Below, piece by piece: positions 32,044 through 41,406 of a DNA stretch of 45,567 bases. The position numbers were made by a program, and so were the translations under genes. The notes below the pieces were generated by a model. The model saw nothing but the letters and a program-made list of their open reading frames with translations, did not search any database and was not told the origin of the DNA. The DNA is from Actinomycetes bacterium (GTDB lineage Bacteria > Actinomycetota > Actinomycetes > Streptosporangiales > Streptosporangiaceae), in contig JAOPYO010000058.1 of the NCBI GenBank assembly GCA_025964575.1, forward strand, positions 1 through 45,567, read 5' to 3'. How positions within the stretch are numbered: position 1 is the first letter of the stretch; each line of letters begins with the position of its first letter.

Positions 32044-33190
32044 GGGTTACCTCGCCCTCCGCGACGTTGAACGCCGCACCGGTCAGCTCGTCGGGCACGT
32101 CGGCGGGCACCGCCGCGGTGATGAGGACCTGCTCGGCCGGCGCCACCATCTCGGCCAACCGCCGCCGTCGGCCCGCGTCCAGCTCCGCGAACACATCGTC
32201 CAGGATCAGTACGGGATCGTCGCCGTCCGCGCGCAACAGCTCATATGCCGCCAATCGCAGCCCCAACGCGAACGACCAGGACTCACCGTGGCTGGCATAG
32301 CCGCGGGCGGGCAGCTCGCCCAGCCCCAGCAGCAGCTCGTCGCGGTGTGGACCGACCAGGCTGACCCCCCGCTCCAGCTCCTGCCGCCGGGCCTGCCCCA
32401 GCCCCTCCTCGAGGAGGGTGACGAGTTCTCCACGGCCTGTGGACAACTCCACGTCCCCTTCGCTCGTGCGCTCCGTCCGCCCGGCGAGCGAGCTCTTGTA
32501 GGTGAGCTCGGCCGCGCCGCTGGTCGGCGCCAACGAGGCGTACGCCTTGGCGACGAGCGGGCGTAGCGCGACGACCAGCTCCAGCCGGGCGGCCAGCAGT
32601 TCGGCGCCGGCCTTGGCCAGATGGGAGTCCCACACGTCCAGCGTGGCCAGCACCTCGGCACCCGGGGCACGGCGGTGTGATCCTGCCGCCGATTTCAACA
32701 GGGCGTTGCGCTGCTTGAGGACACGGTCATAGTCGGATCGCACGCCGGCAAAACGTGGCGTCCGCGCGGTCAGCAACTCGTCGAGGAACCTGCGCCGCTC
32801 ACCAGGGTCGCCCTTCACCAGTGAAAGGTCCTCGGGCGCGAACAGCACAGTGCGCAGCATCCCCAGGAGGTCCCGCGGCCTGGGGACATTGCCACGGTTC
32901 AGCCGGACCCGGTTGGCCCGTCCCGGGTTGATCTCGATCTCGATCAGCGCCCTGCGGTCATCGCGTACGACTCCGGTACGCACGATCGCCCGGGCCGCGC
33001 CCTGCCGGACCAGCGGGGCGTCATTGGCCACCCGGTGGCTGCTGTGGGTCGCCACATAGCCGATCGCCTCGACCAGGTTGGTCTTCCCCTGCCCGTTCGG
33101 GCCCACGAACGCGCTGACCCCGGGCTCGAGCGGCAGCTCTACGGATTCGTACGACCGGAAGTCGGCGAGGGAAAGGTGGGCGACGTGCAC
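32036..33190 (-). CDS. recF: DNA replication/repair protein RecF
   Basis: 384 residues from GTG 33190, giving the standard N-terminus (M)[18 protein letters not shown]; an in-frame extension of 20 codons upstream lacks conservation. It is an SMC-like ATPase with Walker [11 protein letters not shown] (about 30-39), a signature region ([19 protein letters not shown]) and Walker [16 protein letters not shown]. It helps load RecA at gaps via RecO/RecR. The next gene, dciA, overlaps its 3' end. Confidence 0.95.
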   Translation of the reverse strand: MHVAHLSLADFRSYESVELPLEPGVSAFVGPNGQGKTNLVEAIGYVATHSSHRVANDAPLVRQGAARAIVRTGVVRDDRRALIEIEINPGRANRVRLNRGNVPRPRDLLGMLRTVLFAPEDLSLVKGDPGERRRFLDELLTARTPRFAGVRSDYDRVLKQRNALLKSAAGSHRRAPGAEVLATLDVWDSHLAKAGAELLAARLELVVALRPLVAKAYASLAPTSGAAELTYKSSLAGRTERTSEGDVELSTGRGELVTLLEEGLGQARRQELERGVSLVGPHRDELLLGLGELPARGYASHGESWSFALGLRLAAYELLRADGDDPVLILDDVFAELDAGRRRRLAEMVAPAEQVLITAAVPADVPDELTGAAFNVAEGEVTRA

Positions 33191-33290
33191 CCGACCGAGC
33201 CTAGGGGCTCTGGTCCGCGGCCGGGCCAACCTCCACTGTCTGCCGCTCATCCCCAGGTTGTGGACGAATTTCCACAGCCCTGTGCACTTC

Positions 33291-33337
33291 TTCCGTGATC
33301 ATGCAATCGATTCACGATCGATTGCATGATCACGGAA
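33291..33337. repeat. Perfect 21-bp inverted repeat between gnd and recF
   Basis: Arms 33291-33311 and 33317-33337 are perfectly complementary (starts TTCCGTGATCATGCAATCG), loop TCACG. It is unusually AT-rich for this chromosome. It could be a terminator for gnd (no T-tract) or a protein-binding palindrome; GATC and ATCGAT occur in both arms. Confidence 0.8.
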
Positions 33338-33346
33338 AGGTGCGGA

Positions 33347-34267
33347 TCAGACCTGGGGGGGTTCCACGTCGGCGCCGGGAGAGTCCGCGCCCTTGACCGA
33401 CTCGACTGCGTGGCCGCCGAACTGGTTGCGCAGCGCGGCGACCATCTTCATCGCGGGGGAGTCGTCCTGCCGAGAGGCGAAGCGCGCGAACAGCGAGGCG
33501 GTGATCACTGGCAGCGGCACAGCGAGCTCGACGGCGGCCTGGACTGTCCACCGGCCCTCGCCCGAGTCCTGTGCATAACCCTTGAGCTCGTCCAGATGCG
33601 GATCGGAGGCCAGTGCGTTGTTCAGCAGATCCAGCAGCCACGACCGGATGACCGTGCCCTCCTGCCAGCTGCGGAAGGTCGCGGGCACGTCGGTCACGAG
33701 GTCGCTGGCCTCGAGCAGCTCCCAGCCCTCGGCGTAGGCCTGCATCATGCCGTACTCAATGCCGTTGTGGACCATCTTGGCGAAGTGCCCGGCACCGACC
33801 TGACCTGCGTGCACGAAGCCGAACTCGCCCTCGGGCTTGAGCGTCTCAAAGACCGGCATCAGCCGCTTCACGCTCTCGTCGGTGCCACCGACCATGAGCG
33901 CATAGCCGTTCTGCAGGCCCCACACCCCGCCGCTGACCCCGACGTCGACGAAACCGATCCCCTTGGCCTTCAGCTCCTCGCCGTGCCGCTGGTCGTCCAC
34001 ATAGTGCGAGTTGCCGCCGTCGATGACCAGGTCACCGGGCGAGAGGATATTCCCCAGGCTGTGGATGGTCTCGTCGGTCGGCTTGCCGGCCGGGACCATG
34101 ACCCACACCGCACGCGGCGCGGGGAGCCGCTCGATCAGCTCCTGCAGCGAGGACACGTCGGTGACCTTCGGATCACGGTCGTAGCCCACGACCGTGTGCC
34201 CGCCGCGTTTGAGCCGCTCCGCCATGTTGCCGCCCATGCGGCCAAGGCCGATCATCCCCAGTTCCAT
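33347..34267 (-). CDS. gnd: 6-phosphogluconate dehydrogenase, short form
   Basis: 306 residues, the short (GndA/YqeC-type) decarboxylating enzyme found near dnaN in many actinobacteria; the common long form is about 470 residues. The NAD(P) motif is GLGRMGGNM at the N-terminus. Substrate and catalytic stretches are DGGNSHYVDD, GVSGGVWG and GHFAKMVHNGIEYG (catalytic Lys). It makes ribulose-5-phosphate and NAD(P)H. GGAGGAG lies before the ATG. The gene is between dnaN and recF but is not functionally tied to replication. Confidence 0.93.
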   Translation of the reverse strand: MELGMIGLGRMGGNMAERLKRGGHTVVGYDRDPKVTDVSSLQELIERLPAPRAVWVMVPAGKPTDETIHSLGNILSPGDLVIDGGNSHYVDDQRHGEELKAKGIGFVDVGVSGGVWGLQNGYALMVGGTDESVKRLMPVFETLKPEGEFGFVHAGQVGAGHFAKMVHNGIEYGMMQAYAEGWELLEASDLVTDVPATFRSWQEGTVIRSWLLDLLNNALASDPHLDELKGYAQDSGEGRWTVQAAVELAVPLPVITASLFARFASRQDDSPAMKMVAALRNQFGGHAVESVKGADSPGADVEPPQV

Positions 34268-34356
34268 ACCGCTCCTCCATCAGATTCGAAACCCGTGACT
34301 CTGCCCCGCCGAACGTCCTTGATCAGGCTAGTTCCCATGAACAGCCTCGGACTCCT

Positions 34357-34377
34357 TGTGGACAACCGGGTGGACAA
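34357..34377. promoter_or_regulatory. Two DnaA boxes between dnaN and gnd
   Basis: TGTGGACAA at 34357-34365 is the exact complement of the consensus TTGTCCACA, and GGTGGACAA at 34369-34377 has one mismatch. They lie 15 bases from the dnaN stop. They may help regulate gnd or titrate DnaA. Confidence 0.6.
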
Positions 34378-34391
34378 CCTAGGAAGACAAC

Positions 34392-35519
34392 CTAGGAGGA
34401 CAGGCGGACCGGCATGATCAGGTAGCGGTAGTTGGGGTTGGCGCCGTCCGCCGGGGGTTTACCGGTGAGGACGGCGGGCTTGGTCGGGGTGGTGAACGAC
34501 AGCCGGGCGATGTCGGAGCCGATGGCCGCGAGGCCGTCCAGCAGGAAGCCCGGGTTGAAGGCGATGTCGATGTCGTCGCCCTCCAGGTTGGCCTCCAGCG
34601 CCTCGACCGCCTGAGCCTCGTCGCCGGTGCCCGCCTCGAGGACGACCTCGCCCTGGCGGAACGACAGCCGTACGGGCGTGTTGCGCTCGGCGACCAGAGA
34701 GACGCGCTTGACCGCCTCGATGAACGCGGAGGTCTGCACCTCGGCGTTCCCGGCGTACTCGCTCGGCAGCAGCGAACGATATTTCACGAAGTCGCCGTCC
34801 AGCAGTCGCGAAGTGGTCCGGCGGCCGCCTCCTTCGAACCCGATCATGCCCTCTCCGGTGCCCCCAGTTCCTCCGAGAGCGATGGAGACCTCCGCACCCG
34901 AGGTGAGGGACTTGGCGGTGTCCGCGAGCGTCTTAGCGGGCACCAGGGCCACCGCTGACAGGTCCAGTCGCTCTGGTTTCCAGTGCAACTCGCGTACCGC
35001 CAGGCGGTAGCGGTCGGTGGAGGCGAGGGTGACGGTCTCACCCTCGATCTCCACCCGTACACCGGTGAGCATGGGGATCGTGTCGTCGCGGCCGGCTGCG
35101 ATGGCCACCTGACTGACGGCGGCGGCGAACTCGTCGCTGCCCACCGAGCCCGCGTCCGGCGGCATCGCCGGCAGCGAGGGGTAGTCCTCCACCGGCATTG
35201 TCAGGAGTGTGAACTTGGCGCTGCCACAGGTGAGCATCACCTTGGCACCGTCGGTGGTCAGCTCGACGGGGTGCGGTGGCAGGCTGCGGCAGATCTCCGA
35301 GAGGAGACGGCCGGAGACCAGGGCGGTCCCCGGCTCCTCAACGTCGATGTCCGTGGCGACCTGTGCGGACACCTCGTAGTCGAACGCGGACAGCTTGAGC
35401 CGGTCACCGGCGTCGATGTGCATACCGGCCAGCACTGGGACGGGCGGTCGCACGGGAAGTGTGCGAGCAGTCCAGGCAACGGCGTCGGCCAGGGCGTCTC
35501 TGTCGATGCGGAACTTCAC
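34392..35519 (-). CDS. dnaN: DNA polymerase III beta clamp
   Basis: 375 residues with three clamp subdomains. It begins (M)KFRIDRDALADAVAWTARTL and ends YRYLIMPVRLSS, the standard C-terminal MP(V/M)R(L) signature. GTG start with AGGAGG 8 bases upstream. It encircles DNA and tethers polymerase. It is transcribed away from oriC in the same direction as dnaA. The 3' end is followed by DnaA boxes. Confidence 0.97.
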   Translation of the reverse strand: MKFRIDRDALADAVAWTARTLPVRPPVPVLAGMHIDAGDRLKLSAFDYEVSAQVATDIDVEEPGTALVSGRLLSEICRSLPPHPVELTTDGAKVMLTCGSAKFTLLTMPVEDYPSLPAMPPDAGSVGSDEFAAAVSQVAIAAGRDDTIPMLTGVRVEIEGETVTLASTDRYRLAVRELHWKPERLDLSAVALVPAKTLADTAKSLTSGAEVSIALGGTGGTGEGMIGFEGGGRRTTSRLLDGDFVKYRSLLPSEYAGNAEVQTSAFIEAVKRVSLVAERNTPVRLSFRQGEVVLEAGTGDEAQAVEALEANLEGDDIDIAFNPGFLLDGLAAIGSDIARLSFTTPTKPAVLTGKPPADGANPNYRYLIMPVRLSS

Positions 35520-36030
35520 GGGACCCGCCTCCTGCAGGTTTCGAACTCCGGGCGTCGTGGCAAATCTCCATCGAGGCTCTCGGGGCGCTTGATCCCCAGA
35601 CCCTTAGATGGTTCTGGTTTTTTTCTTAGTTAGAGACAAAGAGCAGTCACAGTCATAGGGACCGTGGATAAGTGGAAAACCTGAGTTTTCCCAGGTCGGA
35701 GCGCATTTTCTGTCCACTGGTGGTGTGTACGAACAGTGGATGGACCAGGCTCGCCTGAGGATGACGGATCCATCCACACCGGTTGTCCCAGGCCTGTCCA
35801 CCTGTTGTCCACCAGTTGTCCGCAGGTTGTCCCCGGTCCGGTGAGATCCGATGGAGCGAAGGTGCGTCGGCCAGTGCGACCGTCCCCACCTCATCCCCAT
35901 GTCGTCCACCGTTCATCCTCAGGTTGTCCACGCGTTGTCCGCAACTTGTCCCCCAGCTTTCCCCCGTCGATCCACAGGGTTATCCCCAGGCTGTGAACAG
36001 TGATCGGATAATTCTGGTGATCCGCGGTTA
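35520..36030. other. Chromosomal replication origin oriC
   Basis: The dnaA-dnaN gap. It contains many DnaA-box-like 9-mers, nearly all in one orientation: TTGTCCCAG 35783, TTGTCCACC 35805, TTGTCCGCA 35816, TTGTCCCCG 35827, TCGTCCACC 35902, TTGTCCACG 35924, TTGTCCGCA 35935, TTGTCCCCC 35946, plus weaker forms (CGTGGATAA 35663, GATCCACAG and GTTATCCCC near 35969-35985). Two clusters are separated by about 65 bases. An AT-rich stretch (about 35612-35645, with TTTTTTTC) near dnaN is a candidate unwinding element. None is a perfect TTGTCCACA, yet the clustering and position make the call secure. Confidence 0.93.
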
Positions 36031-37980
36031 TCAGCTCCGGCCGCGGCTCTGCTGCTTGATGCGATTGGTGAGCTCGGTGACCTGGTTATAGATCGACCTC
36101 CGCTCGGCCATCAGCCCGCGGATCTTTCGCTCGGCGTGCATCACCGTGGTGTGGTCCCGGCCACCGAACTGTTGGCCGATCTTGGGAAGCGACATGTCGG
36201 TGAGCTCGCGGCAGAGGTACATCGCGATCTGCCGGGCCGTCACCAGCACCCTCGAACGCGACGGACCGCACAGGTCGTCGATCGCGATGCCGAAGTACGT
36301 GGCGGTCTGCGCCATGATCGTGGCGGCGGTGATCTCAGGGCCGCTCGCGTCCGGGATCAGATCCTTGAGCACGATCTCGGCGAGCTGCAGATCCACAGAC
36401 TGGCGATTGAGGCTGGCGAACGCGGTCACTCGGATGAGTGCGCCCTCGAGCTCCCGGATGTTCGTCGAGATCTTGCTCGCGATGAATTCGAGTACCTCGC
36501 GTGGGGCGGCCAGACCCTCCTGGGCGGCCTTTTTGCTCAGGATCGCGATGCGGGTCTCCAGCTCGGGCGGCTGGACATCGGTGATCAGTCCCCACTCGAA
36601 CCGGTTACGCAGCCGGTCCTCCAGGGTGACCAGCTGCTTGGGCGGCCGGTCACTGGAGATCACGATCTGCTTGTTCGCGTTGTGCAGGGTGTTGAAGGTG
36701 TGGAAGAACTCCTCCTGCGTCTGCTCCTTGTTCTCCAGGAACTGGATGTCGTCGACCAGGAGGATGTCCACATCCCGGTAACGGCGGCGGAATCCGTCCG
36801 CTTTGCCGTCCCGGATGGCGTTGATGAAGTCGTTGGTGAACTCCTCGGAGCTCACGTAGCGCACCCGGGCCCCGTTGAAGAGGCTCCGGGCGTAGTGACC
36901 CACCGCATGCAGCAGGTGGGTTTTCCCCAGCCCGGACTCGCCGTAGACGAACAACGGGTTGTACGCCTTCGCCGGCGCCTCCGCGACCGCGACCGCGGCG
37001 GCATGGGCGAACCGGTTGCTGGAGCCGATCACGAAGGTGTCGAAGGTGTACTTCGGGTTCAGCCGGGCGGGCTCCGCCGGGGGTCGGCGGTCAGCCTGCC
37101 GGTGATCCGGTGCGGGCCGGGACGGCTGCCATGGAGGTGGCGGCGGTGGGTCGGTGTCACCCAGATCCATGGGCGGCGGCGCGAATGGGTCGGGTCGGTC
37201 CTGCTCCGACGGGCGGGACATGTCGCGCTGTCCCTGTGGACCGTTCGGCCCGTTCTGGGAGCCGCCCAGCGTGTGGCCCGTGATGTGCGAGGGCGAATGG
37301 CCGCCCTGGGGCCTCCCGTGCGATGGCCCCATGGGCTGCCTGCCCTGTGGCGGGCCGCCGGGCCGGTTCTGCTGCTGGGGGGGATATCGGTATCCCTGCC
37401 CCGGCTGATCGCGCGTCTGCCGCTGGCCGCCGTACTGCGGGTCGTTGCCGTACGGGTCCCCGCCGTACTGCTGGTCGCCCGGGTAGGGATCACCGGGGTA
37501 CGGGTCCTTGGGGTACTGCTCGTTGCCATACGGATCATCGGAGTAGCGGTCTCGCTGGTCGCGGTGACCGTATGAGCCGTCGGCCGATCCGTATCCACTT
37601 GGGGACGGACCTGGGGATGACGGTGTGGGTTCGCTGTGGACGCCTGTGGAAGCGCTGTTCTCCGGCCGGCCCTGGATCTGCTGTGGAGGCGCCTGTGGAT
37701 GTTGCGGCTGCTGGGGGTGTGCAAGGTCCGGCTGCACCGTCACGGCGACCCGGATCTCGCGGCCGAGCTCACGGGAAAGCGCCTGGGTGATGAGGCTGCG
37801 CAGCCTCACCTCCAGCGCTTCCTTGGCGAACTCGTTCGGAGCCGCCAGCAGCGCCGTGTCCTCGACCAGGGCCAGCGGGCGGGTCAGTGGCAACCACGCA
37901 CGGTAGTTGGGCGGAAGCTCGCTGGTGGAGAGGGCCTCGAGCGTTCGGGCCCACGCAGTCGCGAGGTCCTGACCGTCCAT
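36031..37980 (-). CDS. dnaA: Replication initiator DnaA
   Basis: 649 residues from ATG 37980 (an in-frame TTG two codons earlier is possible; GGGAGG lies just upstream). Domain I (residues about 1-85) binds helicase. Domain II is a very long disordered linker (about 90-305) rich in P, Q, G, Y and D with repeats such as [19 protein letters not shown]. Domain III is AAA+ with [10 protein letters not shown] and [20 protein letters not shown]. Domain IV carries the DNA-binding signature [20 protein letters not shown]. The protein is longer than the roughly 450-residue enterobacterial form, as in other actinomycetes. Confidence 0.97.
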   Translation of the reverse strand: MDGQDLATAWARTLEALSTSELPPNYRAWLPLTRPLALVEDTALLAAPNEFAKEALEVRLRSLITQALSRELGREIRVAVTVQPDLAHPQQPQHPQAPPQQIQGRPENSASTGVHSEPTPSSPGPSPSGYGSADGSYGHRDQRDRYSDDPYGNEQYPKDPYPGDPYPGDQQYGGDPYGNDPQYGGQRQTRDQPGQGYRYPPQQQNRPGGPPQGRQPMGPSHGRPQGGHSPSHITGHTLGGSQNGPNGPQGQRDMSRPSEQDRPDPFAPPPMDLGDTDPPPPPPWQPSRPAPDHRQADRRPPAEPARLNPKYTFDTFVIGSSNRFAHAAAVAVAEAPAKAYNPLFVYGESGLGKTHLLHAVGHYARSLFNGARVRYVSSEEFTNDFINAIRDGKADGFRRRYRDVDILLVDDIQFLENKEQTQEEFFHTFNTLHNANKQIVISSDRPPKQLVTLEDRLRNRFEWGLITDVQPPELETRIAILSKKAAQEGLAAPREVLEFIASKISTNIRELEGALIRVTAFASLNRQSVDLQLAEIVLKDLIPDASGPEITAATIMAQTATYFGIAIDDLCGPSRSRVLVTARQIAMYLCRELTDMSLPKIGQQFGGRDHTTVMHAERKIRGLMAERRSIYNQVTELTNRIKQQSRGRS

Positions 37981-38025
37981 GCGCAAGATTCCCTCCCCAA
38001 GTTGAACGGCTTACTCTCTCACGCG

Positions 38026-38046
38026 TCATCCACAGAGTTGTCCACA
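38026..38046. promoter_or_regulatory. DnaA boxes upstream of dnaA
   Basis: TTGTCCACA at 38038-38046 is a perfect consensus box, and TCATCCACA at 38026-38034 a weaker one. They are 46-66 bases in front of the dnaA start, where DnaA binding would allow autoregulation. Confidence 0.7.
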
Positions 38047-38225
38047 AGTTGTGCACCGCTTCGGTCCGGCGGTGCAAAGAACGTCTGGCTGTGCATACTC
38101 CGCCGGCGTCGTATGTGGACATCCGCATGTGGATATCTGCAGGGCGTGCTGTCTTGGGGTCGCGCCCTCGAACTCGACTTCCGGTGCCCAAGGGTACGCG
38201 GAGGCGGTCGGCCTCAAGACTCCGT

Positions 38226-38255
38226 TTGACCTAACGGGACGATAGGTCGTAACGT
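38226..38255 (+). promoter_or_regulatory. Candidate rpmH operon promoter
   Basis: TTGACC (38226-38231), 18-base spacer, TAACGT (38250-38255), a fair match to a housekeeping promoter. It would give a leader of about 150 bases before the rpmH GTG, containing a short GC-rich hairpin near 38325-38342. Confidence 0.45.
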
Positions 38256-38413
38256 TCTACGGTCGAGTCGCATCGACGGTGGTGACGCGTGCCCGCATGT
38301 TCGTCGTGGACGGATCCCGTCGGGCCCCCCGCTGCGGGGGACCGTACGTGCACTCTCGATGCGGAACCAACGACCAGACAGTTTCCTGACCGCAGCCCGT
38401 ACTGGAGCCTCGA

Positions 38414-38551
38414 GTGAGCAAGCGTACTTTTCAGCCGAACAACCGTCGCCGCCACAAGAAGCACGGCTTCAGGCTGCGCATGCGCACCCGGGCCGGCCGG
38501 GCCATTCTGGGCTCGCGGCGCCGCAAGGGCCGCGAGAGCATCGCGGTCTGA
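38414..38551 (+). CDS. rpmH: 50S ribosomal protein L34
   Basis: 45 residues: (M)[18 protein letters not shown], then [20 protein letters not shown], ending RESIAV. This is the highly basic, nearly invariant L34 sequence. GTG start, preceded by TGGAGCC. First gene of the rightward rpmH-rnpA-yidD-yidC-jag-rsmG-parA-parB series. Confidence 0.97.
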   Translation: MSKRTFQPNNRRRHKKHGFRLRMRTRAGRAILGSRRRKGRESIAV

Positions 38552-38573
38552 TCAACGTAGGCACGGCACCGCC

Positions 38574-38960
38574 ATGCTGCCCCCCGATCATCGGATGCGG
38601 CGGCGTGACGAGTTCACGTTGGCCGTCCGGCGCGGTCGTCGCGCCGGGCGGCCTCATCTCGTCGCCCACCTGCTCGACAGAGCGGAAGCCGGCGACGCCG
38701 ACCTCCCGATGGACACTGATCCCCTGGTCGGATTCATCGTCGCGCGTACGGTCGGTAACGCGGTCGTACGCAACAAAGTGCGCCGACGGCTACGTCACCT
38801 CCTCCGGGAACACGTCGATCGACTCCCGCGAGGTAGCCTGCTTGTGGTGCGGGCCAACCCGAAGGCGGCCACTGCGCGCCATGACGAACTGGCCGCAGAT
38901 CTCGGCTCAGCCCTCGACCGGCTGCTGCGGCAACAGTCCAAGGGGCGGAATCAGACATGA
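38574..38960 (+). CDS. rnpA: Ribonuclease P protein component
   Basis: 128 residues. [20 protein letters not shown] is the conserved start. The RNR signature is in [20 protein letters not shown]. It is the basic protein cofactor of RNase P, which matures tRNA 5' ends. There is a small acidic insert (about residues 36-46) before the central strand. Its 3' end overlaps yidD by 4 bases (ATGA). Confidence 0.95.
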   Translation: MLPPDHRMRRRDEFTLAVRRGRRAGRPHLVAHLLDRAEAGDADLPMDTDPLVGFIVARTVGNAVVRNKVRRRLRHLLREHVDRLPRGSLLVVRANPKAATARHDELAADLGSALDRLLRQQSKGRNQT

Positions 38961-39280
38961 CGACGAACCGGCCAACACCCATGGCAAGGGTGTTGCTGTT
39001 CCTCGTCACCGGCTACCGCCGATTCCTCAGCCCGCTGATCGGGCCCACCTGCCGCTTCACACCAACCTGCAGCACGTACGCTATGAAGGCGTTGCGGACG
39101 CACGGTGCACTGCGAGGCAGCTGGCTGACGTTGCGCCGGCTCGCCCGCTGCCATCCGTTTCACCCCGGTGGATACGACCCGGTGCCGCCGCCGTCCGACC
39201 ACAGAGCAGAACACGGGGTCCATCCCGCCCCGCCGAGTGCCGGGTCTCAAATCGCCCCGCCGAGCCCCAAGGAGAACTGA
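38957..39280 (+). CDS. yidD: Membrane protein insertion efficiency factor YidD
   Basis: 107 residues. The conserved core is [37 protein letters not shown] and [13 protein letters not shown], with the three family cysteines. An extra Pro-rich tail of about 28 residues follows. YidD is a small membrane-associated protein that aids YidC-dependent insertion. It overlaps rnpA (ATGA) and is 3 bases from yidC. Confidence 0.94.
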   Translation: MTTNRPTPMARVLLFLVTGYRRFLSPLIGPTCRFTPTCSTYAMKALRTHGALRGSWLTLRRLARCHPFHPGGYDPVPPPSDHRAEHGVHPAPPSAGSQIAPPSPKEN

Positions 39281-39283
39281 CCG

Positions 39284-40243
39284 GTGACTCTTGATCCGTT
39301 GTACCGGGCGGTCGCATGGTTGATCATTCAGTTGCACGCTGGGCTGAGCCTCGTGTTCGACCAGGACAGTGGTTGGGCGTGGGGCGGCTCGATCATCCTG
39401 CTCACGGTCCTGATGCGGATCTTGATCTTCCCGCTGTTCGTGAAGCAGATCCATGCCTCCAGGAAGATGCAGGAGCTCAATCCCCAGATTCAGGCGCTGC
39501 GCAAGAAGTACAAGAACGACAAGCAGCGGCTCAACCAGGAGATGATGAAGCTCTACCAGGAGAACGGCGCCAACCCGCTCTCCGGGTGCCTGCCGCTGCT
39601 GGTGCAGTTCCCCGTCTTCATCTCGCTGTTCCGGGTGCTCACGAAACTCGCGGAAGCCAAACCGGGTAACGGCAGCCATGGCATCTCGCCGGCTCTGGTG
39701 GCCAGCGCGCAGAAGGCCAATATCTTCGGCGCCCACATCTCTGACAGTTTCCTCAAGGCCTGGGGCGCCAACCCCAAGAGCATCAGCGCCCTGGTCGTCT
39801 GCGGCGTCGCGGTCATCATCAGCTCGACCACGACGTTCTTCACCGTGAAGTCCTCCATGGCACGCCAGCCCGCCATGGAAGAGGGCAACCCGATGGCGTC
39901 GGCTCAGAAGATGATGGTCTTCCTGGCCCCGCTGTTCGGCCTGTTCGGCATCAACTTCCCGCTCGGTGTCCTGATGTACTGGGTGACCTCGAACTCCTGG
40001 ACGCTGGCTCAGCAGCACTACATCTACAAGCGCTACCCGGCACCCGGCACCAACGGCGCCGCCCCCGCCGGCGGCACGCCGGCCAAGGGCAAGGCGGATG
40101 GTACGGCCCAGGGCGGCCTGCTCAGTAAACTGAAGAAGGAGCCTGAGCCGGAGGCCGTCCCGCCCGAACCGGAGCCGAAGGTCGTGCGTAAGCAGCCGGT
40201 AAAGCAGTCGCGCAGCAAGCGCACGGGCACTCCGAAGCAGTAA
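39284..40243 (+). CDS. yidC: Membrane protein insertase YidC
   Basis: 319 residues, the short Gram-positive/Oxa1 type without the large periplasmic domain. Five membrane segments are expected. The conserved Arg is in TVLMRILIFPLFVKQI, followed by the cytoplasmic coiled hairpin QELNPQIQALRKKYKNDKQR and PLLVQFPVFISLFRVL. A basic C-terminal tail (KQPVKQSRSKRTGTPKQ) probably contacts the ribosome. GTG start with AAGGAG. It inserts membrane proteins alone or with Sec. Confidence 0.96.
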   Translation: MTLDPLYRAVAWLIIQLHAGLSLVFDQDSGWAWGGSIILLTVLMRILIFPLFVKQIHASRKMQELNPQIQALRKKYKNDKQRLNQEMMKLYQENGANPLSGCLPLLVQFPVFISLFRVLTKLAEAKPGNGSHGISPALVASAQKANIFGAHISDSFLKAWGANPKSISALVVCGVAVIISSTTTFFTVKSSMARQPAMEEGNPMASAQKMMVFLAPLFGLFGINFPLGVLMYWVTSNSWTLAQQHYIYKRYPAPGTNGAAPAGGTPAKGKADGTAQGGLLSKLKKEPEPEAVPPEPEPKVVRKQPVKQSRSKRTGTPKQ

Positions 40244-40291
40244 GTTTCCGTTCTAGTGGTCGCCCAAGGCAGTTGTGAGAAGGAGACCGGC

Positions 40292-40777
40292 GTGACGCAA
40301 GCCGACACCACCGAGGTCGACGTCCAGGCGTTGGAGGAGGAAGGCGAGATCGCCGCCGACTACATCGAGGGCCTGCTCGACATCGGTGACTACGACGGTG
40401 ACATCGACATGGACGTCGAGGGCGAACGTGCGATGGTCTCGGTCGTGGGCGGGGAACTGGACGACCTCGTCGGCAAGCGCGGGGAGGTGCTGGAGGCCAT
40501 GCAGGAGCTGACCCGCCTGGCCGTGCACCGCAAGACGGGCAACCGGACCCGGCTGATGCTCGACATCGGCGGCTACCGTGAGCGCCGCCGGGCCGAGCTG
40601 ACCAGGCTGGGCGAAGACGTCGCCGTGGAGGTCAAGCGGACCGGTGAGCCCAAGCCGCTGGCTCCCATGACCCCGTTCGAGCGGAAGATCGTGCACGACG
40701 CGATCGCCGGCGCCGGGTTGCACAGCGAATCCGAGGGTGAGGAGCCCGACCGCTACGTGGTGGTCCTCCCCGTCTGA
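40292..40777 (+). CDS. jag: Jag/KhpB-type RNA-binding protein (KH-R3H)
   Basis: 161 residues from GTG 40292, chosen for the GAAGGAG upstream; the frame extends 12 codons further. An acidic N-terminus is followed by a KH-like domain (VVGGELDDLVGKRGEVLEAM, then LTRLAVHRKTG) and a C-terminal R3H domain (MTPFERKIVHDAIAGAGL). It is a single-stranded RNA-binding protein encoded after yidC in most Gram-positives, linked to small-RNA or cell-elongation control. A strong hairpin follows the stop. Confidence 0.93.
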   Translation: MTQADTTEVDVQALEEEGEIAADYIEGLLDIGDYDGDIDMDVEGERAMVSVVGGELDDLVGKRGEVLEAMQELTRLAVHRKTGNRTRLMLDIGGYRERRRAELTRLGEDVAVEVKRTGEPKPLAPMTPFERKIVHDAIAGAGLHSESEGEEPDRYVVVLPV

Positions 40778-40792
40778 GACACGGACGTACGG

Positions 40793-40827
40793 CCAAAGCC
40801 CCCGCTCGATACGAGCGGGGGCTTTGG
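40793..40827. terminator. Bidirectional terminator, jag / DUF6458
   Basis: A perfect 16-bp stem, CCAAAGCCCCCGCTCG with its complement, and loop ATA, between two convergent genes. Confidence 0.93.
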
Positions 40828-40831
40828 TCAT

Positions 40832-41230
40832 TCAGGACTGAAGATCCTGTTGGCTACGGGGCTGCACATGGGGTGCCTGCTGTCCGGGGTGTACGGTCGC
40901 CTGACCAGGCTGTACCGGCTGGACAGGCTGTACCGGCTGGACAGGCTGCTGCACGGGTTGTACGGGCTGGACAGGTTGATCGACGTGCACATGTGGCGGC
41001 ACCGGTTCGTCCGGGCGAACGTCGTAGAGGGGCTCCTCACCTATCACCTCGGCGATGGTGCCTCGGCGACGCGGCCTGACGTACATCATGGTGAAGGCGA
41101 TGCCTACGACACCGACGAGCATCAGGATCCAGCCGATCGTCTGGACATCGACGCCGTTGAGGCTGAAGTGCGTTGCGAAAGCCAGAATCGCGCCGATGGC
41201 GATGAAGGCGAGGCTTGTTCCAATTCCCAT
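40832..41230 (-). CDS. DUF6458-like two-helix membrane protein with PVQ repeats
   Basis: 132 residues from ATG 41230 (GGAGGGCTTGAA before it; an in-frame upstream extension is rejected). Two membrane helices (GTSLAFIAIGAILAFATHF and GWILMLVGVVGIAFTMMYV) are followed by RPRRRG and a short conserved cytoplasmic piece. This matches the actinobacterial DUF6458 family. The C-terminal third is a run of Pro-Val-Gln repeats (about residues 80-110) encoded by a tandem repeat of 9-18 bases. It is transcribed against its neighbours. Function unknown. Confidence 0.8.
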   Translation of the reverse strand: MGIGTSLAFIAIGAILAFATHFSLNGVDVQTIGWILMLVGVVGIAFTMMYVRPRRRGTIAEVIGEEPLYDVRPDEPVPPHVHVDQPVQPVQPVQQPVQPVQPVQPVQPGQATVHPGQQAPHVQPRSQQDLQS

Positions 41231-41406
41231 TTCAAGCCCTCCGTGCAGACGGTTGTGAGGGAGGCTGGTCGACGGAGCTCGTACCCGATGGGTGGAAAGT
41301 ATGCGTGGCACTCGCCACATGTCCGTGCTAAACGGCGGTGCCACTCGTCGTGAAAGGTGCGCAAAGCAAACGCCTGTGGAAACATCTGGATGCTGTGGGG
41401 GGTTCC

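Larger units (their letters stand above)
37981..38413. promoter_or_regulatory. Divergent dnaA / rpmH control region
   Basis: 433 bases between the divergent dnaA and rpmH genes. It holds the dnaA leader with DnaA boxes (see 38026-38046) plus weaker box-like strings ATGTGGACA (38107-38115) and ATGTGGATA (38118-38126), and the rpmH promoter with a leader of about 150 bases. No gene is seen in it. Confidence 0.65.

Noticed and set aside
35700-36000. Repeated TTGTCC strings considered as a CRISPR or a plasmid iteron array
   Set aside because: They are DnaA-box-like 9-mers in the dnaA-dnaN gap, the expected oriC.
40890-40985. Tandem repeat considered as a CRISPR or iteron array
   Set aside because: Units are short, contiguous and in frame inside a coding sequence, without spacers.
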